This document shows positions 1 to 8,733 of a stretch of DNA of 16,623 nucleotides, one piece after another (position 1 is the first letter of the stretch; every line of letters starts with the position of its first letter). The notes under the pieces are model-generated. The model ran no database searches and had not been told where the DNA came from. It was given only the letters and a program-made list of their open reading frames with translations. This stretch comes from Guyanagaster necrorhizus (lineage: Eukaryota > Basidiomycota > Agaricomycetes > Agaricales > Physalacriaceae). Made by a program: the position numbers and the translations under genes. The DNA lies in NCBI RefSeq assembly GCF_019112545.1, contig NW_025064905.1:571066-587688 (forward strand). The letters are read 5' to 3'.

Positions 1-247
1 AGTATTGCATCTTTGAAAGCAAGATAGAGTTAAATAACTGTCTTTATTGACTGTTTCTGTGATTTTACTTAAGACTGCAAGAGTGCTTCTATCGTACTCA
101 AAACAACCGACCTCAACTGTATTTGGTGATTGTGTATTGAGTGGTTAGGCATTGGTGTTTGAGAGTTCATTCCTCATTCACTTCTCTTAGTCACTTAGCT
201 GTTACCAAGCACATCACTGGGCTAGAGACTCCCTGGATGCTGTATAG
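1..247 (+). other. Probable untranslated leader of copy 1A
   Basis: This stretch lies upstream of the gag ATG at 248. It shows no similarity to the 3' LTR at 7085-7591, so it is not the end of the 5' LTR. I see no primer-binding site or convincing open reading frame. The ORF in the third frame from 141 overlaps gag and looks like a shadow. A stop codon (TAG) lies immediately before the gag ATG. Confidence 0.5.
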
Positions 248-2758
248 ATGGCTCCAAGGACCAGAAGCACCAGCAGGCATGAACTCCGACATGCCTCATC
301 AACAAGAAGTAGTGGAAGGGGAACAAGGGTCAGTAGTCCCAATCTCTTCTTTGATGACACCAACAGGAACAAGGTTCAGTACTGGCAAGCAGCATCAAGA
401 GCAGCCAGCAGATTGGAGCAGGAGCAAGGAGAAGCCCCATGCCTACCAAGGCATAGTCCAGTGGTATCAAACCCAATACGGCCAACCCCACAGTCCCTTG
501 CCAAGTTTGTCAATGCTCCCAACTCTCTGTTCTGGGAACCAGCCACTCCTGCTAGTAGCCCCGACCTCTGGACAAGGCCAATTGCCAGGGTCGTCCATGC
601 CGATGACTACTATCGCTGGCAGTCACCACTCCTCGATGATGACCACCCACTATCATATGGAACAGACACCATCGCCAAAACTGACGATATCTCTGTCCAG
701 GGAGATAGGATACCATCAGACTTCAGAACAATCGGGGGTGATGACGAGCATATTGACCCCACTGGAGACCTCAAAAGGTCCTCGACAGGCCAATTGCCAC
801 CCTCTTCCTTCGCCTCTACTTCTATAGAAACTTCCGCTGGTATCGCAGAGCAGTGGTGCCACCAGCAGAAGGAGAAGAGGAACAGCCTGACTGGGAGCCT
901 ACTCCTTGATCTGGACCTGATAACGCCGAGTCAAGTACTCAGCCCTGACCTACCCACCCTGGAAGCCTTCAGCCAGCAAGGCAGTTCCCTCCTCGAAGGG
1001 ACCACTGACAAGAGGGCCGAAGGGGATGATGAGGCCGAGGAGGAGGCCCAAGGGGACCAAGCAGTGGACCTCATCCTTGAGTGGAGAAGTATTGTCAGTA
1101 TGACCATGTGCCAAGAACAGGAGAAGAAACAACAGGAACGAGAGATGTGCGAGGAGGAGTTTATTTGGTTATACCAAGAGCAGGTAGCCAAATTATGGAG
1201 GGATGATCGCTGGCTATGATTGTCCCTAGGGTGAAGGTATACTGCTGCCGATCCCATTGAGCAGGAGGAGATTTTACAGTATACCGCAACTGAGTGCACT
1301 ATTTTTAATTTCAATCAGCACTTCTTACATTATCAGATGATAGCAATGCCACTATATCGACCAAGATTCGGCAAATGGAAAGCCCTGATGCCATGGACAC
1401 CGAGTGTGATGCCACCCAAGTCAGCAAACATAGCATCTTCAATTCGAATGGCAACATCAAGATACTTGCTTGCCACATCAGCTGTCCACAGCATGGCATC
1501 TCGGCTGACCTGGTCCTATATGCAGCTGAGAATTTATCACCCAAATCCCTGGACCAGCACAGGAAGCCAACTATTGGGAGGGCAACCACCACCCAATGAG
1601 GCAACCGGGTCAGTTCCAACCAACGAGAAGAAGGACGACTCCGAGACAACGGCACAGGGGTGGACCATCAAGGATGGACAGATTATCTGAAAGGAAGGAC
1701 TGCTGACCCCGAGAAGCCCCATCGCTGATGACAGCTCCCTACACTCCTTTCCAGGGCCTCTGATGGATTGGGCTGGCCCCCCTGAGGGAGAACTCCCGAA
1801 TCCGATGTCACCTCTCGATCTGAAGGCACATATATTAAATGTCAGACCAACACTGAGGCGAGAGCCCCTTCCTTTTAAAGGAGCCTCTGATGACATTGAC
1901 TGATTTCTCATGGACTGTGACCAATATTTTCAGGTCTTTGCCTCATACTTCCTTCATGATATATACAAGGTAAACTATGCCACCACCTACTTTGAAGACA
2001 AGGCAAAAGTGTGGTGGATATTACTAGCCTCTAACTTCTGGTCGACCATCTGGCAACACAATTGGTATCCCGCCTGGCAAGTATTAAAGCAGATGATCCG
2101 TGACAAGTTCACAGATCCTGCTGTACAAGAAGTCCACAAGTTGAAAATGAAGGAATACAAGATGGGCGATAAAGCGGCACCCGATTACTTCAATGAACTG
2201 GAGCAACTTGGAAAGCTCGCCAGGATCCAGAAGGATGTGGCTGACTCAGGACGTATGATCGAGTATATGAAGCAGGGAGTGCTGCCTCATTACCTAAAGA
2301 CCATCTCCGATCTCGGACATAGTGTGCTGGTCAGCTACGATGATTGGAAGGCCTGAATCGTCTTAATGTGGCAGGAACGACAATGACAGAAGGCAGAGGC
2401 AACAAACCTGTGGGACCAACACAGGTACCAGGGACAGGGCTCAAAGCCCTCCACCTCCCATGCGACCACATCCACCAGGCCCAGCGGCTCAGCCCCAACT
2501 TCCAAGAATGACAGGAAGCAAACTAGTAAGGGCCTAAGTACCAGAACAGGCAAGCAGATTGATGTGGATTGCCTCAAGAAGGAGGGAAAGTGCTTTAATT
2601 GTGGCCAGCCAGGCCACATGGCACGGAACTGTCCAGAAAAGAAGAATAAACACATGCAAGAAGATATTCAGGCACAGATTGCCAAGTTGATGAAGGAAGA
2701 CGACGACTTGAGGCAGGACGACAAGCCTGAGGAGGTAAAAGGCAAGGCTGAGCAGTGA
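248..2758 (+). pseudogene. gag: gag of gypsy copy 1A, inactivated
   Basis: Gag would form the cytoplasmic particle that packages the element RNA. The ATG at 248 follows an in-frame TAG and opens a basic, Ser/Arg-rich N terminus. A long acidic, Glu-rich stretch follows (to about 1219). The conserved retrotransposon Gag domain lies at about 1880-2400, with a Phe/Tyr/Trp-rich core and the AKVWW-like motif near 2000. A CCHC knuckle is at 2591-2632. In-frame TGA codons stand at 1217, 1232, 1688, 1901, 2354 and 2384, several where Arg is expected. The sensible reading moves from frame 2 to frame 1 near 1320-1330 and back near 1560-1600. About 837 codons is long for a gypsy Gag, mainly because of the roughly 540-residue region before the Gag domain. 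The stop at 2756-2758 overlaps the pol frame. Confidence 0.85.
2591..2632 (+). other. CCHC zinc knuckle of Gag nucleocapsid (copy 1A)
   Basis: The peptide CFNCGQPGHMARNC matches CX2CX4HX4C exactly, the nucleic-acid-binding knuckle of retroelement nucleocapsids. It lies in the gag frame (frame 2), preceded by a Lys-rich segment and followed by an acidic tail. All four zinc ligands are intact. Confidence 0.95.
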
Positions 2759-3330
2759 GCGATTCTGCTGACTCAGCCAAGAAAACAAGTAACAGATCAC
2801 AGACTGCTGGACAGACTGACATTTTATCTTCTGTAGTTTTATCACCTATGTCTAAATTATGCGTGCATTCGAATATACCTGACCTCATTACTCAGAAACC
2901 AGAATTGCCTAAGAAACCGACTCCAATAACTCAAGCACCGATAAAGGGCCAAAGAAGGGCAGAGAGCTCTAATAAAGGTACATCATCATTAGAAGTTTAT
3001 CAAACTAAAGATGTGAGACAGACTCAATTGCCTCTGGGCTGAACAGGGGCAGTGAGCCCCATAGCCTGGCTCAAGCCATTTGATACTGAATGGACTTGGC
3101 AGGCAATCAAAGATGCAAAAGGTGAAGCAGCAGCAAGGGCCATACTCAAGAATTGGATACACAAGACCTGCATCAAGAAAGTGATCGACAACATGATCAC
3201 AGGAATGCAAAGAGCCGAGAGGTGCCAAGCACTCGAATGGCTTGACAAATTACATGGACCATGAAAGTTCATCTGATGAACTAAGTCTTCCAGACAGGAC
3301 CTGGTAACAAAAGCACAGATCGAGATATTA

Positions 3331-3630
3331 ATGTCTCAATCTACCCATGCAGTCACCACTCTGATCGACAGTGGCTGCATGGGAAGTTCCATCAATCGAG
3401 CTTTCATCACCAAGCACCAACTACCTACACGGGCAACAGCAACACCAATCCTCATCTATAATGCAGACGGAACAAAGAACCAAGCAGGATCAATCACCGA
3501 ATACGTAGAGCTTAGGCTCAGTATCAGTGATCACTCCGAACAAATTGACTTAGCAGTAACCGATCTAGGAACTAGGGAGGTATTCCTCAGACATGATTGG
3601 CTAATCAGACACAACCCGTTAATCAATTGA
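3331..3630 (+). pseudogene. Aspartic protease domain of copy 1A pol
   Basis: This retropepsin-like domain would cut the polyprotein. The catalytic Asp-Ser-Gly is at 3367-3375, in the context LIDSGCMGSS. Related elements usually have Ala or Ser after DSG, so Cys is unusual. The second half ends in the familiar FLRHDWL-type segment near 3586. The domain is uninterrupted from 3280 to 3627, and a TGA then replaces an expected Trp at 3628. Confidence 0.88.
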
Positions 3631-3957
3631 AAAACTAGATGCATCATTTTTGCTTGATGTCATTGCCAGAAAATTCCATTCGAATTGCCAGATGAAGATC
3701 CCAAAGACTGATGGGATGAAGAGATGGAAGATGGCGAAACAATACTCACCATCGATGTACAATGGGCCATTAGCATTCAAGCAATGCATCATGCTAATGA
3801 CCTAGCAGCAAGAGCCAATGCTGGAAAGGAGGAAAAGACATTCGAAGAAATGGTACCCATGTGAGCATGTGACTATGGGGATTTATTCGAAAAGGAAAGT
3901 TTCAACGAACTACCCGATGCAAAACCCTGGGACCATGCAATCGAACTAACCCTGAAT

Positions 3958-4730
3958 GCCAATACCAACCTAGATTGCAAGTGTTACCCACTTAGCAACA
4001 GTGAGCAACAAGAACTGGACAAATTCTTGGAAGAGAATCTATCCAGTGGAAGGATCTGGCCATCAAAGTCACCAATGGCATCCCCCTTTTTTTTCATTAA
4101 AAAGAAGGATAGAAAACTCTGACCAGTACAGGATTACCAGAAGCTCAATGAAATGACGATTAAAAACCATTATCCACTTCTGTTAATCTCAGAGTTAATA
4201 GACAAACTCTGAGGTGCAAAATATTACACCAAACTGGATGTTCAGTGGGGATACAACAATGTCTGTATCAAAGAAGGAGATGAATGGAAGGCCACTTTTT
4301 GAACCAAGCATAGTTTGTTTGAACCGATGGTTATGTTCTTCAGACTCACGAATTCACCAGCCACCTTTCAGTGGATGATGAATGACATCTTCAAAGATCT
4401 CATTGCCACAGGGAAGGTCACAATCTACCTGGATGACATACTCATTATGTCCAAGACCAAGGAAGAACACCGAAGGATAGTATGTCAGGTGCTATCCTTG
4501 ATGAGGAAGCATCGACTCTTCCTCAAGGCTGAAAAATGCGAATTCGAGGTATTAAAAACTGAATACCTTGGTGTCATTATCAGCAAAGGAAGTATCAGAA
4601 TGGATCCTATCAAAGTAACAGGAGTAACTGAATGGCCAGAACCAACCAAGAAGAAGGAGTTACAATCGTTTCTTGGATTCATCAACTTCTACCGATGGTT
4701 CATTCGAGATTACAGCAAAATAGTCTGACC
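3958..4730 (+). pseudogene. Reverse transcriptase domain of copy 1A pol
   Basis: This is the RNA-dependent DNA polymerase of the element. Visible landmarks are the LRPVQDYRKLN-like finger motif (near 4117, first Arg now TGA), the KLRGAKYFTKLD-like motif with the first catalytic Asp (near 4207-4236), the LTNSPATFQ segment (near 4345) and the YLDD active site at 4426-4437. A connection region follows, with FLGFINFYRWFI near 4672-4707. Stops lie at 4120, 4210, 4300 and 4726, three of them at positions that are Arg in the gypsy family. Several other expected Arg residues read Gln (for example DYQKLN), as G-to-A change of CGN codons would give. Confidence 0.93.
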
Positions 4731-4731
4731 A

Positions 4732-5220
4732 ATGATGCAATTAACCAGAAATTCCCCATGGAGCTGGGGAATTTCCCAACAGGCAGCATTCAATGACCTT
4801 AAACACCAATTAGCCGAAGATGTTATTTTGGCCATACCAAGCCAAGATGGGAAGTTCCGAGTGGAAGCCGACTCTAGTGAGGGTGCAGTGGGAGCCGTAC
4901 TCTCACAGGAACAGGATAATAAATGGCAACCAGTCACCTTTATGTCCAAGATGCTCACAGTGACTGAGCAGAACTACGAAATCTATGACAAGGAACTCCT
5001 AGCCATAATGCTCACCCTTGCTGAATGGCGGCATTATCTCATTGGAGCCAATCACACCTTTGAGATCTGGACAGATCATCAGAATCTATGATATTTCCGA
5101 CAACTCCAAAAGCTCAACCACAGACAAGCCAGATGGGTCACAGAACTATCACAATACGAGTATACTCTCCATCACAAAGCTGGAGTAGCAAACAAGAAGG
5201 CCGATTTCCTCAGCTGCAGG
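4732..5220 (+). pseudogene. RNase H domain of copy 1A pol
   Basis: This domain degrades the RNA strand of the RNA-DNA hybrid. Catalytic positions are visible in the VEADSS (near 4861), DKELLAI (near 4987) and WTDHQNL (near 5068) motifs. Spacing fits the gypsy family. One TGA stands at 5089-5091, just after the DHQNL motif, where Arg or another residue is expected. The tail continues as YFRQLQKLNHRQARW-like sequence to the integrase. Confidence 0.9.
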
Positions 5221-6480
5221 GTGGATCACAACCAAGGAGGAGACGACAACAAGAAGGTCGTGTTACTATGGCCAGAGCACTTCTGGGCAATGATCATGCC
5301 CACAGAAGAAGAGATGCATGAACGCATCAAAAGTGCCACTCGGGATCCTCACAAGTGGGATCAAAGAATCGCCCTATCACTCAACCACAAGCGAGGACTG
5401 AAGAAGGAAGAGAGACTGATCTGTTATGATAAACAGATCTACATCCTAAGGGATCAACGACTGCGGGGTGATATCATCACCATGTGTCATGATCATGCGA
5501 CTGCTAGACATCCTGGGATCACTAAGACCAAAGAACTGGTCTTGAGGGATTATTGGTGGCCAAAAATGGACTATGATATCACCCGATATGTCAAAGCTTG
5601 TGAGGCTTGCCAATAAGGCAAGACTTCAACACAACCCAGAGCTGCACCGCTCCATCCGAATGAGGTTCCTTCATCACCATGGACCCACATCTCAGTGGAT
5701 ATGATCACCGGACTTCCCAAAAGTGACAGCTATGATGCAATCATCATCATAGTTGATTGCTTCTTAAAGGTGATCATTCTGATTGCCTGTTTGACAGAAT
5801 TGACATCCGAGGGATGGGCAAAAATACTACAAGATGAGATTTACGCAAAATATGGCATGCCTCAAGTAGTCATTTTAGACAGAGGACCACAATTCATTTC
5901 CAAATTTCTGAATGACTTGTACCAACTCCTCAATATCAAGAGGAATGCCTCAATGGCATATCACCCACAAACAGATGGCCAAACAGAACGAGCAAACCAG
6001 GAAATTGAAAAGTACTTATGACTTTTCATCAGCTATCGACAGGATGACTGGATGGAATGATTAGCATTAGCAGCATTCCAGCACAACAACAGAATTCACT
6101 CAGCAATAGGTAAAACACCATTCTTTGTGAACTATGGGTGGAACCCACCAGTTGCGCAAACAGGATGGGTCCACACAACAACACCTGCTTCAATGGACTT
6201 TGCAACTACAATGACAAAGATCCATGAAGAAACAAAGACAGCCCTTGAAAAAGCTGCTTTAACAATGATGAAGCAATACAACAAACATAAATGAGCCTCA
6301 CATGAATATTCAGCGAACGACAGAGTTTGGTTGGATACAACAAACCTACACCTACCAAGGCCAAAACAAAAACTGGCAGACAAATGAACAGATCCATTCA
6401 AAATTTTAGCCAAAATCGGCCAGTCTGCATACAAACTGCAGCTCCCAGCAACTTGAAAAATCCATAATGTTTTTAATAAA
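5221..6480 (+). pseudogene. Integrase of copy 1A pol
   Basis: This protein inserts element cDNA into the chromosome. The zinc-binding HHCC module is intact: His at 5494 and 5509 (HX4H), Cys at 5599 and 5608 (CX2C). The catalytic D,D35E triad is also intact: Asp 5698, Asp 5878 (in DRGPQF) and Glu 5986 (in DGQTE), with exactly 35 residues between the last two. Stops are at 5614 (TAA, probably from CAA), 6019, 6058, 6292, 6385 and 6454. Copy 1B has Trp (TGG) where 1A has TGA at 6058, and Gln (CAA) opposite the TGA at 6019. Confidence 0.93.
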
Positions 6481-6567
6481 ACATTATTGACACCATATAT
6501 CGCACCAGCCTTTCCAAATCAAGAATGACCACCTCCGCCACTAGCAGAACTAATTGATGATGAAGAA

Positions 6568-6750
6568 CACTACAAAATCAATGAAGTTCTAAACCACAAA
6601 ACCTGAAGAGTTAAAGTACGAGGCAGAGGCATGAAAACAACCATTGACTATCTCATCAGCTGGAAAGGCTATGAACCAGAATCAAACCAGTGGGTCAACA
6701 AAAAATACATGAATGCAGAAGAAGCCATTCATGACTATGAGCACAGAATC
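6568..6750 (+). pseudogene. Chromodomain at the integrase C terminus (copy 1A)
   Basis: The segment begins HYKINEVL and includes YLISWKGYEPESNQWV and the helix NAEEAIHDYEHRI, the signature of a chromodomain. In chromoviruses such domains direct integration to chromatin with particular histone marks. One TGA at 6604-6606 interrupts the first strand region. The aromatic residues Tyr (near 6571) and Trp (6661 and 6691) are present. Confidence 0.93.
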
Positions 6751-7047
6751 AACAATGTGGACATGAAGGGGGTCATGTTCAATATTATATCTCCTGAATA
6801 TGTCGGGGCGACAAAGGAAAGGATGATGTTGTCTAGCCAGATATACATCAACCAACCTGCCAGCAGCAGAGGACATGTTACAGAGGATGATGAAGATGAC
6901 TCTGTGATAGATAAGCCAGAAATGGTGGGGACATACAGTGAAGAGCAATGTACCACCTCTTCGACTTGTTTGAAGCCTGGTAACCAAATAACAACAGGTC
7001 CAGCAGATCAGCCACCTCCTTCCGAAGGGGGGGGAGTTTTACCCTAA
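6751..7047 (+). pseudogene. Acidic C-terminal tail of copy 1A pol
   Basis: About 98 codons follow the chromodomain without a stop until the TAA at 7045-7047. The tail is rich in Asp, Glu, Ser and Pro and resembles no domain I recognise. It contains an oligo-Gly stretch encoded by a run of G near 7026-7034. The matching tail of copy 1B shares short blocks but has diverged far more than the chromodomain. Confidence 0.7.
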
Positions 7048-7067
7048 CTTAACCATCGGGATGATGG

Positions 7068-7084
7068 TCTTAAGGAGAGAGTAA
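7068..7084 (+). other. Polypurine tract of copy 1A
   Basis: The purine run AAGGAGAGAG followed by TAA abuts the TG start of the 3' LTR at 7085. This is the expected primer for plus-strand DNA synthesis. Copy 1B has the matching run in the same position. Confidence 0.8.
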
Positions 7085-7591
7085 TGTTACAATTTTCTCT
7101 ATTTTCTTTTCTTTTTTCTCAGAAATGACCCCTATCTCAGCTTAGTCAGGGCACTTAGGACCATGGAAATGCTTAGCTCAGCAGCCCAGTCAGTCACTCT
7201 CCTATCGCACTGCTGTGTGCTGTGAAGGGAGAGACAATACCTCTTTCGTCTCCAACTTGCAGTGCAACAATAACAGCATAACAGCGAGACAACAGCTTTT
7301 GTGAAAAGCCTAGCAACAGCAGGGAAAACAGCTCTACAACAGACAACAGCCTTTTGTGAACATTTATTTATAGTACGATAACAGAACAGTATATAAGTAG
7401 TGTAGCTCTTGCTGTAACACTCCAGCTTTGAGCTAAAGTTTATTCTCTACCATCCTATCTTGAGCAACTTGCAAACACCTTGACCACACACCTCTGTTAA
7501 CACATCAGTGAACTCAGTCGGACATACCTGAAGTATGAGGTACCAAACTGTTTATCACGTGTTAATAGTCACATGGAGTTTGGGCTTAACA
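7085..7591 (+). repeat. 3' LTR of gypsy copy 1A (507 bp)
   Basis: The LTR starts TGTTAC after the polypurine tract and ends TTAACA, giving TGTTA/TAACA inverted ends. The same LTR recurs inverted at 10713-11242, which fixes both ends. A pyrimidine-rich block lies near the start. A TATATAAG box at 7390-7397 is the likely promoter. U3 carries the direct repeat GACAACAGC(C)TTTTGTGAA at 7288-7305 and 7342-7360. Confidence 0.93.
7390..7397 (+). promoter_or_regulatory. TATA box in the LTR of copy 1A
   Basis: TATATAAG lies about 300 bp into the LTR, where an RNA polymerase II TATA box is expected. The corresponding site in the 1B LTR has decayed to an AT-rich TATTTAAG-like sequence. Confidence 0.6.
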
Positions 7592-8509
7592 GATTCTTTG
7601 ACTTTGATATAGATAAGTTACTAAAGAAGATTGTTGACTTGAATTGTTAAATAGTGAAAACACTATGATTATAAGTTTCTCTATGAGAGTCTTTAGATAG
7701 AACAGAGTCTAAGTCAAATAGAAAAGAGTCTTTTTTTTGAAACAGAGATGAGGATGTCTTTTATGGAGTGAGTCTAATTGGTGGTTATAAAGATATAGTT
7801 AATATTAGTGAATTTAGTAAATATGATAAATATCTAAAATTTTAACTTAAGAATTTGAGTTTAAATATACTATTAGGAATTACTAATAAAGAAGAACTGA
7901 ATGCATACAGTAGAGTGCATGAGTCTTGAAAAAGCTATTAGCAACATCACTCCTGAATCAAAGCTCTAAGATAGATAGAGATAGAGATTCACAGAGATAA
8001 AATTAGTCCTATAGAGTCAGAAGTCTACAGATTAGAGACAATATTTGATTTGAAAGTCAACAGAAAAAAAAAGTTTAGTTTGAAAGTAAAGTTATTGGAT
8101 TGAACTAAGTTGATATTCTAATTAAAGTATATATAAATAATTTAACAATTTATATACTAATGTAGAATTCAAAGAATCAGATTCTAGAGATTGAGCCTGT
8201 GTCTGAACTATTGTAACTAAAAGATTCAAAATTCTGAGAACTCCAATATACATCTATTCACTATTATAATAGAATCTAGGTGTGATAAATTAAAAAGATG
8301 AAATTAATAAGTGAAATATAGAATAAAATATCAAATAAAAACTAGAGAACAGAGTTTGATCAAATATAGAGTTAGATATTGATAGATTAGATCAGAATCA
8401 GAGGTATATGATATATTCATTATACAAACTCAAACCTTATACTAATAAACTGAGTAAGAATAATCATCTCATTCAGAAAAAAAAGGATCACTATTAGAAG
8501 AACAACCTC
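7592..8509. other. AT-rich spacer without a recognisable gene
   Basis: This stretch of about 0.9 kb between the 1A LTR and the Copia LTR is strongly AT-rich and full of stops on both strands. On the + strand a run of roughly 35 sense codons near 7742-7845 looks mildly protein-like, but I cannot assign it. The segment is probably older, heavily mutated transposon or intergenic DNA. Confidence 0.6.
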
Positions 8510-8711
8510 TGTTGTGAGCACGTTATTTGTGCAGTGACTAATAGTCTGAATGTGATGGTCAATTGCTTTTTAAATATATGAAGTATATATAATTACTATT
8601 CATTTGAGTGTGACAGTCAATTGCTTAAAGAGAATTGATTATTGACTCAGAATGAAAAACTATTTAAGCTTATATAAGATTTATTTCATGCACTTGTGTT
8701 ATCCTGCAACA
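8510..8711 (-). repeat. Probable 3' LTR of the Copia remnant (about 202 bp)
   Basis: In element orientation it begins TGTTGCAGGATAAC and ends GCTCACAACA, so the ends are TGTTG/CAACA inverted repeats. It directly follows a purine run (about 8712-8721, AAGAAAGAG on the minus strand) downstream of the pol C terminus. A minus-strand TATATAAG lies at 8669-8676. A motif containing GTCAATTGCTT is repeated near 8560 and 8613. No second copy is in the window, so the boundaries rest on these features alone. Confidence 0.65.
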
Positions 8712-8733
8712 CTCTTTCTTGACACACTGCTTC

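Larger units (their letters stand above)
2752..7047 (+). pseudogene. pol: pol polyprotein of gypsy copy 1A, inactivated by 21 in-frame stops
   Basis: Frame 1 can be read without any indel from the gag overlap to a terminal TAA at 7045-7047, about 1,430 codons. The order is a Lys/Pro-rich linker, an upstream domain I do not recognise (about 3052-3264), protease, RT, RNase H, integrase and chromodomain, then a roughly 100-residue acidic tail. In-frame stops begin at 3040, 3262, 3274, 3277, 3628, 3655, 3709, 3862, 4120, 4210, 4300, 4726, 5089, 5614, 6019, 6058, 6292, 6385, 6454, 6526 and 6604. All are TGA except the TAA at 5614. Where the family residue is known it is usually Arg (CGA) or Trp (TGG). 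Entry to pol would need a -1 shift from gag; I see no classical slippery heptamer in the overlap. Confidence 0.93.
1..7591 (+). mobile_element. Ty3/gypsy chromovirus-type LTR retrotransposon, copy 1A (5' LTR outside window)
   Basis: The order leader, gag with CCHC zinc knuckle, protease, reverse transcriptase, RNase H, integrase, chromodomain, polypurine tract and 3' LTR is that of a Metaviridae chromovirus. The 3' LTR ends at 7591. No copy of the LTR occurs at the left, so the 5' LTR and primer-binding site lie upstream of base 1. Gag occupies frame 2 and pol frame 1. The copy is dead: gag has several in-frame TGA codons and two compensating frame changes, and pol has 21 in-frame stops. The five bases after the 3' LTR, GATTC, should recur just left of the missing 5' LTR if the insertion is simple. 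Confidence 0.95.

Noticed and set aside
1..140. 5' LTR of copy 1A at the window start
   Set aside because: No similarity to the 3' LTR at 7085-7591 and no TAACA end or primer-binding site; it must lie further left.
141..827. 228-codon + strand ORF overlapping the gag start
   Set aside because: Different frame from gag, Ser/Pro/His-rich, no motif, and the frame 2 reading with an ATG at 248 leads into the Gag domain.
931..1314. Minus-strand ORFs opposite gag
   Set aside because: Ser/His/Leu-rich shadows of the acidic gag segment, without motifs.
3040..6606. UGA reassigned to an amino acid (alternative genetic code), since nearly all stops in pol are TGA
   Set aside because: The TGA codons align with both Arg and Trp positions, ordinary CGA and TGG codons remain in the same gene, and copy 1B has TGG or CGA-derived codons at matching sites as well as TAA and TAG stops. 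Transition decay explains this better than recoding.
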